The notes: generated by a model not told the origin, from the letters alone. A DNA stretch of 64,000 nt from JBDGYW01 sp964580055 (GCA_964580055.1 CAZOJI010000016.1:1-64000); one strand, 5' to 3'. Numbered from the stretch's first letter, positions 43,796-53,409 are shown. Translations and numbers: made by a program.

Positions 43796-44374
43796 GTGCA
43801 CGAACGACGGAACGCGGGAGAAGACGTCCTGTCTAGCGAACGGGATATCGGCAGGGCGGACGCCGAGGCGGCGGACGCGGCACTGGCCGCGAGTGGCGAT
43901 GCGTCGGCGTTCGAGCGCCTGTACCGGGCGCACGTAGCGCGAATTCACTCGCTGGCGCGGCGCATGACGAATGCTGAACAGGCGGATGAGCTCACCCAGG
44001 ACGTGTTCGTGAGGGCGTGGGAAAAGCTCGATACGTTTCGCGGAGACGCGTCGTTCGGCACCTGGCTCTATCGGTTGGCTGTCAACCAGATCCTGGGAAA
44101 GAGAGCCCAGATAGGTCGAGAGAGATCGAGGCTGCAGGGGGACGACGAGATGCTGAAGCGGATGCAGTCACGGCGGGAGACGATCGATCTGAGCGTCGAT
44201 TTCGAGTCCGCGATCGAGCGGCTGCCGGATGGAGCGAAACAAGTGTTCGTGCTTCATGACGTCGAGGGATTCAAGCACAAGGAGATCGCGGAGAGGCTGG
44301 CCGTGAGCGAAGGCACGAGCAAGGCGCAGCTACACAGGGCGCGCATGGCATTGCGCCAATACGTGGACAGATGA
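43796..44374 (+). CDS. ECF-type RNA polymerase sigma factor
   Basis: This 192-residue sigma factor has region 2 (ARRMTNAEQADELTQDVFVR, then FRGDASFGTWLYRLAVNQIL) and region 4 (LPDGAKQVFVLHDVEGFKHK, then IAERLAVSEGTSKAQLHRAR). The GTG at 43796 is chosen because the upstream frame runs through low-complexity repeat DNA. The anti-sigma gene starts 12 bases after its stop, followed by two DUF4097 genes, all on one strand. It shares the GDA-FGTWL and GTSKAQL signatures with the ECF at 32619, so the two are paralogues of one subgroup. Confidence 0.93.
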   Translation: MHERRNAGEDVLSSERDIGRADAEAADAALAASGDASAFERLYRAHVARIHSLARRMTNAEQADELTQDVFVRAWEKLDTFRGDASFGTWLYRLAVNQILGKRAQIGRERSRLQGDDEMLKRMQSRRETIDLSVDFESAIERLPDGAKQVFVLHDVEGFKHKEIAERLAVSEGTSKAQLHRARMALRQYVDR

Positions 44375-44386
44375 GGGAGCTGAGAG

Positions 44387-45076
44387 ATGGCTGATGATTG
44401 GACGGACAAGCTGTCGGACTATCTCGACGGTGAACTGAACGAGGCGGATAAAGGCAGTCTCGAAGTCCATCTGTCAGAGTGCGAGAAATGCAGGACTGCT
44501 CTGGAAGGACTGCGGGTTGTCGTTTCGGACGCAGCCGCGCTCGAAGACCGGGCTCCGGTTTCGGATCTGTGGACCGGAATCGAGGCACGAATCAAACAGG
44601 GCGAGCCGAGCCGCGCCGAGGTGATTGAAATCGGCCGTCCGGTGAAATCCAGGCGGCGGATCTCGTTCACTGTCCCGCAACTCGTGGCCGCCGGCATCGC
44701 ATTGATGGCTGTTTCGGTCGGTTCGGTTTGGGTCGCCATGTCCGATACGAATGGGGCCGACAACACGAGGATGTTCGGGACGAACGGGCAAGGAGAAGAG
44801 ATGGTCGTGCTGGCGGGTTTCGACGATCCCGGTTATGACGCGGCCGTGGCCGAGCTGGAGCGCGTGCTCGAGAAGGAGCGCGGGAGACTGGATCCGGCCA
44901 CGGTCGAGGTCCTCGAGCGAAGCCTCGAGACGATAGACGAAGCGATAGCCGAGGCCCGTGCGGCTCTTACGGCAGACCCCGGCAATTCGTATTTGAACGA
45001 GCATCTGTCGGCAACGATGAATCAAAAGGTGCGCCTCCTTCGGCAGGCGGTGAAGCTTGCCACGGCGGCGAGTTGA
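44387..45076 (+). CDS. Zinc-finger anti-sigma factor
   Basis: This 229-residue protein has an N-terminal zf-HC2 domain (YLDGELNEADKGSLEVHLSE, then CEKC, giving HxxxCxxC at about residues 28-35). One transmembrane span is near 88-108 and a periplasmic helical domain is predicted to 229. It should hold the upstream ECF factor at the membrane until released. AGAGATGG at its start provides only a weak ribosome-binding site, so its translation may depend on the upstream gene. Confidence 0.92.
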   Translation: MADDWTDKLSDYLDGELNEADKGSLEVHLSECEKCRTALEGLRVVVSDAAALEDRAPVSDLWTGIEARIKQGEPSRAEVIEIGRPVKSRRRISFTVPQLVAAGIALMAVSVGSVWVAMSDTNGADNTRMFGTNGQGEEMVVLAGFDDPGYDAAVAELERVLEKERGRLDPATVEVLERSLETIDEAIAEARAALTADPGNSYLNEHLSATMNQKVRLLRQAVKLATAAS

Positions 45077-45093
45077 TAGGGGGTAAATAGGAG

Positions 45094-45960
45094 ATGCTGG
45101 CACTTACGCTTCTGACCGGTTTGCTCGCCGCGGTTGCGGCTCAGCAGACCGATACCCTGGTAGCGCTGGCCCCGGGATCGCGCTTGGTGATTGAGGATTT
45201 TCGCGGCAGGGTGACGGTACGTGCCTGGGACCGGAACGAACTCAGGGTCGTGGGAGATCACTCTCGCCGGACATCCATAGACGTGGTGCGGTCCGGTTCC
45301 TCGGTTCGGGTCCGCGCTGATTCCTGGGGTGGCCCCGGTCACGTGGATTACGAGGTCACGGTTCCCACATACACGGACATAGACGTGCGAGGAACCCTCG
45401 TTAGCGCAGACATCGATGGAGTAGAAGGCGAAGTCAGAGTCTTCAGCACACAGGGCGACATCGATGTCAGCGGCGGGCGCGGCTTCGTTCGCCTGGAAAC
45501 CGTCAACGGCCGCATCTCGGTCGCGGGATCCGAGGCCAGCGTCGACGCGCGGTCGACGAACGGCGGAGTGACGGTGACTGATGTCAGGGGAGACATTTGG
45601 GCCTCGTCCGTGAGCGGCTCCGTGAGACTGGAGGATATCGAGTCGCCGGACGTGACGGCGGAAACCACCAGCGGCAGCGTCTACTACGACGGCACCATCG
45701 AGGACGACGGCCGTTACACTCTGAGCACTCATTCCGGCAACGTGGTCCTGGCGATGCCCGAGGACGTAAACGCCACGTTCGGAGTCTCGATGTTCAGCGG
45801 AAACCTGGACACAGAGTTTCCCGTTACGGTTACTGGGACTCGCAGAAGAGGCAGGCCGTTCAGCTTCACCATGGGAGACGGCAGCGCACGGGTAGAGGTA
45901 CAGTCTTTCTCGGGAAACATAGAGCTGGTTCAGCGTAGATCGGGCGGGCGCAGATTCTGA
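45094..45960 (+). CDS. Exported DUF4097 beta-repeat protein
   Basis: This 288-residue protein has a signal peptide (cleavage near AVAAQQ). Short beta-strand repeats follow, such as VRLETVNGRISVAG, ARSTNGGVTVTDVRG and SSVSGSVRLED, which form a solenoid-like DUF4097 (putative adhesin) domain. It lies in the envelope or periplasm. Its role is unknown; in an ECF/anti-sigma operon it may be a sensor ligand or an envelope-stress effector. AGGAG precedes the start. Confidence 0.88.
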   Translation: MLALTLLTGLLAAVAAQQTDTLVALAPGSRLVIEDFRGRVTVRAWDRNELRVVGDHSRRTSIDVVRSGSSVRVRADSWGGPGHVDYEVTVPTYTDIDVRGTLVSADIDGVEGEVRVFSTQGDIDVSGGRGFVRLETVNGRISVAGSEASVDARSTNGGVTVTDVRGDIWASSVSGSVRLEDIESPDVTAETTSGSVYYDGTIEDDGRYTLSTHSGNVVLAMPEDVNATFGVSMFSGNLDTEFPVTVTGTRRRGRPFSFTMGDGSARVEVQSFSGNIELVQRRSGGRRF

Positions 45961-45993
45961 CCGGCTCGTAGAGACCATTGGGAGGGTAGTCAA

Positions 45994-46779
45994 ATGAAGA
46001 CGCTTCTAGGGATAACAGTGGCCGCGATAGTGGTGACAATGCCGGGCGGCCTCCATGCGCAGGATTTCGAATGGGACGGACGTCTCGGGAGCGGCGAGGT
46101 CATAGAGGTAGAGGGAGTCTTGGGAGAGATCCGAGCCGTCGCAGCGCGCGGCAATTCGGTAGAGGTTACCGCCGAGGTCAGGGAGCACCGTCGCGGGTAC
46201 GCCGAGGACATCGAGTTCCAGGTTGTGGAGCACTCCAACGGTGTTACCATCTGTGCGATCTATCCTACACCTCGCCGGGCGCGCCGCGTCAACGAATGCC
46301 TGCCGGACGGTAGGACTCGCAACAGCACGGAAGACATAGACGTAGAGGTGGAGTTCACGGTGCACGTTCCCGACGGTGTGGACTTCGTCGGGCGCACGGT
46401 GAACGGCGGGATAGACGTGAGATCGCTGGAAGGCAATGTCGAGGCTTACACCGTGAACGGCGATATCGACATCGCCACTGCGGGTCACGTCCAGGCCACC
46501 ACGGTGAACGGGTCGATCGACGCGGCAATAGGCCGGGCTGACTGGTTTGGAATGCTGGAGTTCGAAACCGTGAACGGCAGCATCACGGTGGAGCTTCCCG
46601 GCGATATCGGAGCCGACGTTACCGCACAAACGGTGAACGGCGCAATCGAAACCGATTTCCCGCTTACCGTCACGGGGCGATTCTCTCACAGGAGGCTGTC
46701 GGGCTCCATCGGGGGCGGCGGCGAGCGACTCTCGCTCTCCACTGTGAACGGATCGCTGAGCCTGCTGCGCGGCCGCTAG
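45994..46779 (+). CDS. Second exported DUF4097 beta-repeat protein
   Basis: This 261-residue paralogue of the preceding protein has a signal peptide (cleavage near LHAQDF). Its repeat signature TVNG-I/S-D/I occurs about five times (RTVNGGIDVRS, YTVNGDIDIAT, TTVNGSIDAAI, ETVNGSITVEL, QTVNGAIETDF). It contains two cysteines in the NGVTICAIYP and VNECLPDG segment that could form a disulfide. GGGAGG lies upstream of the ATG. It is the last gene before a hairpin. Confidence 0.88.
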   Translation: MKTLLGITVAAIVVTMPGGLHAQDFEWDGRLGSGEVIEVEGVLGEIRAVAARGNSVEVTAEVREHRRGYAEDIEFQVVEHSNGVTICAIYPTPRRARRVNECLPDGRTRNSTEDIDVEVEFTVHVPDGVDFVGRTVNGGIDVRSLEGNVEAYTVNGDIDIATAGHVQATTVNGSIDAAIGRADWFGMLEFETVNGSITVELPGDIGADVTAQTVNGAIETDFPLTVTGRFSHRRLSGSIGGGGERLSLSTVNGSLSLLRGR

Positions 46780-46803
46780 ATTATTTGAGATTCATGTTCT
46801 CCT

Positions 46804-46834
46804 GGGCGCCGAGTTACTCACCCGCTTGGCGCCC
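46804..46834 (+). terminator. Hairpin after the DUF4097 operon
   Basis: GGGCGCC pairs with GGCGCCC over a 17-nt loop, followed by CATGTTTTGCTC. The rest of the spacer to 47052 shows no gene. Confidence 0.45.
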
Positions 46835-47052
46835 CATGTTTTGCTCAGAACCTGTGGCATCTGATTGCTGTTAGGGCAGCACCCACGTCAACGCTGCTCC
46901 TCGTTCTAGCGAGATAATTCTCGGCAAACACGTCGCGGGAGAGTCGCATCCGCCGCCGCGGTAAACCGAGGCGGCGTGCACTGACGAAATCGGGGGGCGG
47001 CGCCGTCGATACGCCATTTCTAACGCCGGCGATTGCGACTACCTTAGAGGCT

Positions 47053-48264
47053 ATGACGATATCGAGAACTGGCCATCTGGCGGCCCTGGCCCTAGTGCCC
47101 CTTGTGGCGGGATGCGGAGACAGTGGTAGGGGGCAGACAGAGCAAGCGGTGCGCGCAGCGGTGGAGGATGTGCTCCCGGAGGTCGAGCGTGCGGTAGGTC
47201 TTCCGTTTGTCACGATGCCTGAAGTTGCCGTGAGGACACGCGAGCAGATGAGCGCGTACGTCGATGCGAAGATCGAGGAGGAACTGCCGCCGCAGGAGAT
47301 AGAGCGCCTCACGATCGCCTACAAGCTGTTCGGGCTGATACCCGACTCGTTGGATCTCTCCGCTCTCTTGCTCAGGTTGTACACGGAGCAGGTTGTGGGG
47401 TATTACGAGCCCGATTCGTCCACGCTCTACATTGTAGACGATGCCGATCCCACCGTCGCGAAGCTCACTATCGCTCACGAGCTGGTGCACGCCTTGCAGG
47501 ATCAGTACATGCCGCTCGACTCCATTTTGTCGGTCAAGAATCAAAACGATCGTGTGATCGCCGCTCAGTCGGTGTTGGAAGGGCAGGCGACACTGGGTTC
47601 GATGCTGGCGGTGATGCCCGATCAGGATCCGGACGCTTTTGGGAGCCTATGGACCGATGCGGGTGTGCGGCAGGCAATAAACGAACAACAGCAGCGTATG
47701 CCCGTGTTTGCCGCCGCACCCAAGGTGATAAGGGAAGGCCTCGTGTTCCCATACCTGGCCGGAGCGGACTTCGTGCGTTGGTTTTCCAGGGAATACCCTG
47801 ACACGGTACCGTTCGGGCCGCGGCTCCCGAGGTCAACGGAGCACATCCTCCGCCCCCAGCAATACAGCGCGGGGGACATGCCTGTCGTTCTCAGATTCGA
47901 GAACGCCGCGGACGCCGTCTACACTGACGACCTGGGCCAATTCGAGATTCAGATTCTTCTCGAAGAGTGGACCGGAAGCGAGTCTGTCGCGTCCGGGGGT
48001 GCTTTTGGCTGGGCCGGCGATCGTTATGCGGTGTTCGCGGTCGACGATGGACATGCGCTCGTTTGGTGGAGCGTGTGGGATGAAGCACGGGCCGCTGAGC
48101 GGTTTTTCGAGATCGTCGACCGTGAATGGTCCGGGCGAAGTGAAGCGGGCCGATCTCACGCAATCGAGCGCGGGGAAGTGGACGGGTACCCGGGCGTGGT
48201 ATTCGCCTACTATCCGGAAGATTGGGAGTTCCGACAACCGCTGCCGCGTGTGTCGGTCCGTTGA
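47053..48264 (+). CDS. Lipoprotein with a gluzincin-like HELVH motif
   Basis: This 403-residue protein has a lipobox (LVAGCGDSG, Cys about 20). The zinc-binding pattern HELVH is in KLTIAHELVHALQDQY near residue 145, and a Glu-containing segment (SVLEGQATLGSML) lies about 45 residues later, which could supply the third ligand. This fits a large, poorly described group of bacterial putative zinc peptidases. Substrate and role are unknown. It stands alone. Confidence 0.82.
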   Translation: MTISRTGHLAALALVPLVAGCGDSGRGQTEQAVRAAVEDVLPEVERAVGLPFVTMPEVAVRTREQMSAYVDAKIEEELPPQEIERLTIAYKLFGLIPDSLDLSALLLRLYTEQVVGYYEPDSSTLYIVDDADPTVAKLTIAHELVHALQDQYMPLDSILSVKNQNDRVIAAQSVLEGQATLGSMLAVMPDQDPDAFGSLWTDAGVRQAINEQQQRMPVFAAAPKVIREGLVFPYLAGADFVRWFSREYPDTVPFGPRLPRSTEHILRPQQYSAGDMPVVLRFENAADAVYTDDLGQFEIQILLEEWTGSESVASGGAFGWAGDRYAVFAVDDGHALVWWSVWDEARAAERFFEIVDREWSGRSEAGRSHAIERGEVDGYPGVVFAYYPEDWEFRQPLPRVSVR

Positions 48265-48406
48265 AACAGGAGCCCGCCAGCAGTGGGTATGTAAGAACTC
48301 TGACAACGCTTGGCTGAATCAACTCACCTCAGGGATCATCCTCGAGGCTCGCCGGCGGGTTCTGCCGAGGGACTTTTCTTAGCTGCCAAGGGAATGGGGA
48401 GATCGC

Positions 48407-50005
48407 CTATACCAGCAGCGAAATCACGTACGCGATCGAGCCGACTACGGCGCCGAGTACGTATCCCATGCGCACGATTATGTCGAGCTCACGCTGGGTC
48501 GTGGATCTCACGATCTCTTCGATGCGCCGGAGCGAGAAACTCAAGACCTTGTCTTCAACCATCTTCTGAACGTCTATGGTCTCGAGGACGCGGGGCACCT
48601 GTTTCTGAGTCCAGTCCCACAGAGCCGGCGACAGCCGGTCGGCGATGCGATCCACCGCTCCATCGGGCAACAACGATGAGGCGCGCCCGATGCGTCTATC
48701 CAGCAGTGCGGTGAGACCCGTGCGCACCCCCTCGACGATCCAATCCCGCATCTTGGGCTCGCGCATCGTCTCGGCGATCCAGTCGGCCGCCTGATCGGGA
48801 GGTATGTATTGCAGCAAGTCGCCCCAGGTTCGGTCTTCCGCCGCGTGGAGCGCCTTGTCCAGCTTTTCGATACCGTAATGTCGTGTAGCCGGGTCTCGGA
48901 CTATTCGTGCCACGTACTCAGAGGCGGTGCCTCTCAATCCTTCGATCCGCTCGGCTCCCAAACGCTCCATGTGATCCGACATCGGTCTGCGCAGAAAACT
49001 CACGACGGCGTCGTTGACGCTCTTGGCAACCTGAGCGCGCATCTCCGGTTGTTCCAGAAGCTTCGCCACCTGGTCGGCGCCTTCCTTCTCGAAGTTGTCG
49101 AGCATCTTGGTGATCGTGCGCTCCGTTACCACCAGACGAGCCACGATTCGCTCGTGAAGCATGAGATCTCGGACAAAACGCTCGAAAAGGTCGTGCAGGG
49201 AATCCTGTATGCGACGCCGGGCCTCGGGGTTTCGCAGCACGGACGCCAGGCGGTCTATGGCAATCGGCAGATAGTCCGCGATCTCCTTTTCGACCGCGTC
49301 CACGAGGGTGGGCGGGAGCCTATCCAGGAGTGGTGTAGAGTCTGCCGCGAGGCTTACCAACTGCCGGTCCATCCACTCGTTGACGATGCGATCCAGTTCC
49401 GGGCTGGCCGCGGCCTCTGCAACCCACTTTTCTACCCGGTCGCGAACCGCTTCTCTTCTGGCCGTGGTGAGAACCAGGCCCACCGATTTGTCGGCGATGC
49501 GATCGCGAGTTCTGGTGAGGAAATCCGCGGTGGAGTTCCTGAATTCTTCGGTGGCCGTGTACTCCAAAACGCGATTGGCGACGATCTCCGCAATGCTGTG
49601 GACGGTCGAGTCGAGTTCCGGGAGCAGTCGTTCGGGTAACTCTTCTCGCAGCGACCCCCGCTCCGTATCCAACAGGGAGACGACGAAACCGCGCACGGCG
49701 GAATCGAAGGCTTCCTGAATACCGGGTGCAGTGAGCTGGTGGTGCAGGTCCTCCGCCGAAAGGAGCTTCTCACCGACCGTGCGGCCGATAGTCTTTGCCA
49801 ACCTTGGTTTGTTCTTGGGAATCGCTCCCTGGAACCTGAACCAACCCACGCCGCGACGATCGTGCGGGTGAAACAACATCCAAATGGCTATGGCGTTGGT
49901 CAGGCCACCCGCCATTGCGCCGAACAGGACCGTAACGGCCGCTCTGAGAAATGAAGGCTCAGCAATCACGAGGTCAGGATAACACGGAATTGAGTGGGAA
50001 ACCAC
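48407..50005 (-). CDS. DUF445-family membrane-anchored protein
   Basis: This protein of about 532 residues has an N-terminal hydrophobic segment (TVLFGAMAGGLTNAIAIWML), the FHP and GAIPKNKPRLAKTIG motifs typical of DUF445/YheB-like proteins, a long charged helical middle, and a C-terminal transmembrane span (YVLGAVVGSIAYVISLLV). Both ends sit in the membrane. The molecular role is not established. The upstream ATG at 50005 is used; a GTG at 49969 would remove 12 residues and is equally plausible. Confidence 0.88.
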   Translation of the reverse strand: MVSHSIPCYPDLVIAEPSFLRAAVTVLFGAMAGGLTNAIAIWMLFHPHDRRGVGWFRFQGAIPKNKPRLAKTIGRTVGEKLLSAEDLHHQLTAPGIQEAFDSAVRGFVVSLLDTERGSLREELPERLLPELDSTVHSIAEIVANRVLEYTATEEFRNSTADFLTRTRDRIADKSVGLVLTTARREAVRDRVEKWVAEAAASPELDRIVNEWMDRQLVSLAADSTPLLDRLPPTLVDAVEKEIADYLPIAIDRLASVLRNPEARRRIQDSLHDLFERFVRDLMLHERIVARLVVTERTITKMLDNFEKEGADQVAKLLEQPEMRAQVAKSVNDAVVSFLRRPMSDHMERLGAERIEGLRGTASEYVARIVRDPATRHYGIEKLDKALHAAEDRTWGDLLQYIPPDQAADWIAETMREPKMRDWIVEGVRTGLTALLDRRIGRASSLLPDGAVDRIADRLSPALWDWTQKQVPRVLETIDVQKMVEDKVLSFSLRRIEEIVRSTTQRELDIIVRMGYVLGAVVGSIAYVISLLV

Positions 50006-50191
50006 ACCCAGTCGTCTTCATCGATCCTATGCGTCATCCCAACGTTACGTACACGGGTGCAGCGCGGTTTCTCGCCCCTATGTGCCAAGGCGGCCCGCGG
50101 CACGAACTCTCTTGTTTTGCCACATCGATTACTTGAGGTTACAATGCGCCACGACGGATGGTGAACCTCTTTGCCGACCAAGGAGCTTGTG

Positions 50192-51592
50192 ATGGCCATA
50201 TCGGGTGACACTTTAACCGATCTGATGATCTATTGCGGCTGGCTGGCCGTGTTCCTCCTCATCGGGAAACTGCTGAGGGCGAAGATCGTCTTCTTTCAGA
50301 AACTGTTTCTGCCGGCTTCGATAATCGGCGGATTCATCGGGCTGGCACTCGGTCCCTACGGGCTCGGCAAGGCCGGTTACCAGGTTCTGCCGCAGGATAT
50401 GCTGAACACGTGGGCGACGTTCCCGGGCGTGCTGATCAATGTCGTTTTTGCCTGCCTGTTTCTCGGCTTCGCAATTCCCTCCTTGAGGAAGATCTGGAGA
50501 GAGGGCGGCCCGCAGCTCTGTTACGGCTGGACAGTGGGGATGGGGCAATACATCGTGGGCGTCGGCCTGTCGGTGCTGGTACTGGGGCCGCTCTTCGGGG
50601 TGCCTGCATTCTTCGGCTGCTTACTAGAAATAGGTTTCTCGGGCGGGCACGGCACCGCGGCCGGGATGCGCGAAGCATTCGAGGATCTGGGATTCGCGGC
50701 GGGCGCCGATCTGGGTCTCATGTCCGCTACGGTAGGCGTCATCAGCGCCGTGGTCCTCGGTATGGCAATGATCAACTTTGCGGCACGCAGAGGTCACACC
50801 AAGGTCATCAAGTCGCCCGACGAACTCACTCTCGACAAGATCAGCGGCCTCATTCCCGAATCGAAGAGGAAGAGCGGTTCCACCATGACGGTGTCGCCAG
50901 ACGCCGTCGAGCCGCTTGCGTTCCACGCCGCGTTCGTCGGTGTGGCGATTCTCATCGGTTGGTATCTGCTCTCGTTGATCAAGGACTGGAGCGCCGGCAC
51001 CGAGATGGACCTGTTTGCCAGCTTCCCGCTGTTCCCGCTCGCGATGATAGGCGGGATCATCGTTCAGATCGCCTGTGCCAAGGTGGGGATAGCCAAATAC
51101 TTCGATCGCATGACCTTCAACCGTATCCTGGGTATGGCTCTCGACTTTCTGGTCGTGTCGGCGATCGCGTCGATCAAACTGGACGTGTTCGTGGCCTTCT
51201 TCTGGCCCTTCGCGCTTCTGATGATCTTCGGCCTGGGCTGGATCGTGTTCGCGACGATGTTCATAGCACCGCGCATGTTGCCGGGATCGTGGTTCGAGCG
51301 GGGGATCACGGAGTACGGCATGCAGACCGGAGTCACAGCGCTGGGCTTGTTGCTTCTGAGAGTGGCGGATCCGCAATTCGAGACCGAAGCTGCAGAGTCG
51401 TTCGGCTTCAAGCAGATCATCTATGAGCCGATGCTCGGCGGCGGGTTCATCACCGCGGCTGCTCCGCTACTCATCGTCAACTTCGGCGTCGGGACCTCGT
51501 TCTTCGTGGGGGTGGCATCGGTCATTGTCGCGCTCAGCGTCGCGTATTTCTCGGGGTGGATGCATCGGTTTGAAAGGCCGGTAGGTCGGTAG
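50192..51592 (+). CDS. GltS-like sodium/glutamate symporter family protein
   Basis: This 466-residue transporter has about 12 hydrophobic spans. The family signature SGGHGTAAGMREAF and the LFLPASIIGGFIGLALGP segment are present. It probably takes up glutamate or a related anion with sodium. The ATG at 50192 has AAGGAG 6 bases upstream; an upstream ATG-like start at 50171 is less likely. The last five codons (RPVGR) are built from a GGCCGGTAGG repeat that continues past the stop. Confidence 0.9.
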   Translation: MAISGDTLTDLMIYCGWLAVFLLIGKLLRAKIVFFQKLFLPASIIGGFIGLALGPYGLGKAGYQVLPQDMLNTWATFPGVLINVVFACLFLGFAIPSLRKIWREGGPQLCYGWTVGMGQYIVGVGLSVLVLGPLFGVPAFFGCLLEIGFSGGHGTAAGMREAFEDLGFAAGADLGLMSATVGVISAVVLGMAMINFAARRGHTKVIKSPDELTLDKISGLIPESKRKSGSTMTVSPDAVEPLAFHAAFVGVAILIGWYLLSLIKDWSAGTEMDLFASFPLFPLAMIGGIIVQIACAKVGIAKYFDRMTFNRILGMALDFLVVSAIASIKLDVFVAFFWPFALLMIFGLGWIVFATMFIAPRMLPGSWFERGITEYGMQTGVTALGLLLLRVADPQFETEAAESFGFKQIIYEPMLGGGFITAAAPLLIVNFGVGTSFFVGVASVIVALSVAYFSGWMHRFERPVGR

Positions 51593-51645
51593 GCCGGTAG
51601 GCCGGTAGGTCTCAACATCTTACCGCCTTACGCCCTACCGGCCTT
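51574..51645. repeat. GGTAGGCCGG repeat cluster with inverted copy
   Basis: Four GGTAGG units follow each other. An exact 12-base inverted partner (AAGGCCGGTAGG with CCTACCGGCCTT) at 51634-51645 can close a large stem spanning the gltS-like stop codon. It may act as its terminator. Confidence 0.65.
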
Positions 51646-51695
51646 CCGGCTCAGGTGGCATAACCCAGCCTCTGTTTCTATATTAAACGGCTATC

Positions 51696-53018
51696 ATGTT
51701 TGATACGCTTTCCGACAGGTTGACATCGGTCCTGCAGGGGATCCGTGACCGTGGAGTCCTCACGGAGGATGCCATCAAGGACGGGTTACGCGAGATCCGG
51801 CGTGTGTTGCTCGAGGCCGATGTGAGCTACGAGTTGACGCGCACCTTCGTGCAGCGGGTGCGAGAGAAGGCTGTAGGGCTGGACAAGATCAAGTCTGTGA
51901 GCCCGGGCCAGCAGCTCGTGAAGATCGTTCACGACGAGTTGGTCGTGCTGCTCGGCGAGAGCCAGGCGCCGCTTTCGCACGCATCTGTACCGCCCACGGT
52001 CGTGCTGTTGGTCGGTTTGCAGGGCTCGGGGAAGACCACCACCGCGGCGAAATTGGCGGCGCGTCTCAAGCGGGAGCAGAAGGCGCCTTGTCTGGTGGCC
52101 GCGGATGTGTATCGTCCGGCGGCCGAGGAGCAGTTGGAGCAGTTGGGGAAGAAGGTTGACGTTCCGTTCTTTGGACCGACAACTCTGCCCGAGGCCGGCG
52201 GTGACGTGGTGAAGCTGGTGAGAGCCGGTGTCGACAAGGCACAAAAAGAGCGCGGCCGCACGGTCCTGGTGGATACCGCGGGCAGACTGCAGATCGACGA
52301 CGAGATGATGGCCGAGCTTTCGAGACTGAAGGACGCTGTAGAGCCGCACGAGATACTCCTGGTTGCCGACGGCATGACCGGCCAGGACGCAGTCAGGATC
52401 GCGGAGGGGTTTCATTCCGCTTTAGGACTGACGGGCGTGATCCTCACGAAGCTGGACGGTGACGCTCGCGGTGGCGCCGCGCTTTCGATTCATGGTGTGA
52501 CCGGGGCGCCTATCAAGTACGTGGGGATAGGAGAGGGCATAGAGGCTCTCGACGTGTTCGATCCGTCGCGCATGGCGGGACGGATTCTTCAGCGTGGCGA
52601 CATCGTGGGACTGGTGGAGCGTGCGGAGGCCTCGGTAAAAACCGACGAGGCAGAGCGGATCGCAAAGAAGGCAACGTCGAAGAAGGGGATGGATCTGTCC
52701 GATTTTTTGACGGCGATGCGCCAGATCCAGAAGATGGGTCCGCTCGAATCTCTGCTCGGAATGCTCCCGGGTGTCAATAAGAAGATGTTGAAGCAGGCAA
52801 AGGTCGATCCCAAGGGTTTGAAGCACATCGAAGCGATTGTGTTGTCAATGACTCCCAAGGAGAGGCAACGCCCCGAAATCCTGAACGGATCTCGCCGGTT
52901 GCGCATAGCCAAGGGATCGGGCCGCACCGTTCAGGAGGTCAACCAACTGCTCAAGCAGTTCGGGCAGATGAAGAAGATGATGAAACAGTTCGGCAGACCC
53001 GGTTTGGGTCTGCAATAG
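51696..53018 (+). CDS. ffh: Signal recognition particle protein Ffh
   Basis: This 440-residue SRP54 GTPase has the N domain at 1-90. The G domain has LVGLQGSGKTTTAAKLA, VDTAGRLQIDDEMM and TKLDGDARGG. The methionine-rich M domain begins near 325 with LTAMRQIQKMGPLESLLGML and RIAKGSGRTVQEVNQLLKQF. It binds signal peptides on ribosomes and delivers them to FtsY. It starts the conserved ffh-rpsP-rimM-trmD-rplS-rnhB block, with 17 bases to rpsP. Confidence 0.98.
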   Translation: MFDTLSDRLTSVLQGIRDRGVLTEDAIKDGLREIRRVLLEADVSYELTRTFVQRVREKAVGLDKIKSVSPGQQLVKIVHDELVVLLGESQAPLSHASVPPTVVLLVGLQGSGKTTTAAKLAARLKREQKAPCLVAADVYRPAAEEQLEQLGKKVDVPFFGPTTLPEAGGDVVKLVRAGVDKAQKERGRTVLVDTAGRLQIDDEMMAELSRLKDAVEPHEILLVADGMTGQDAVRIAEGFHSALGLTGVILTKLDGDARGGAALSIHGVTGAPIKYVGIGEGIEALDVFDPSRMAGRILQRGDIVGLVERAEASVKTDEAERIAKKATSKKGMDLSDFLTAMRQIQKMGPLESLLGMLPGVNKKMLKQAKVDPKGLKHIEAIVLSMTPKERQRPEILNGSRRLRIAKGSGRTVQEVNQLLKQFGQMKKMMKQFGRPGLGLQ

Positions 53019-53035
53019 TCAACCAAGGTAGGAAC

Positions 53036-53404
53036 ATGGCCACACGAATTCGTTTGCGCAGGGTGGGTCGCAAGAAGCAGCCGAGCTACCGTATTGTCGT
53101 CATCGAAAAGGAGAAGGCGCGCGACGGCAGCTTTGTCGAGTCTTTGGGGCATTACAACCCCCGCACGGAACCTATGACTCTCGAGGTGGATCGAGAAAAG
53201 GCCCGCGCCTGGCTGGCCAAGGGCGCAACACCGTCCGATACGGTACGGTCGCTCTTGAAGAAGGTAGGTGTGTATGAGACCTCGATCGAGGCAGCGGCCG
53301 AAGAAACAGCCGCTGCACCAGTCGGGGTAGTGGTCGAAGCACCTGCCGAGGCGAGTGCCGAAGAATCGGCCGAAGCCCCAGACCAGACCACGCAAGAATC
53401 CTAG
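53036..53404 (+). CDS. rpsP: Ribosomal protein S16
   Basis: This 122-residue small-subunit protein has the typical start ATRIRLRRVGRKKQPSYRIV and GHYNPRTEP in the core. The core ends near residue 82, followed by an Ala/Glu-rich tail of about 40 residues that is longer than in Escherichia coli (82 residues in total) and probably disordered. GTAGGA upstream provides a ribosome-binding site. Confidence 0.97.
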   Translation: MATRIRLRRVGRKKQPSYRIVVIEKEKARDGSFVESLGHYNPRTEPMTLEVDREKARAWLAKGATPSDTVRSLLKKVGVYETSIEAAAEETAAAPVGVVVEAPAEASAEESAEAPDQTTQES

Positions 53405-53409
53405 GGGGG

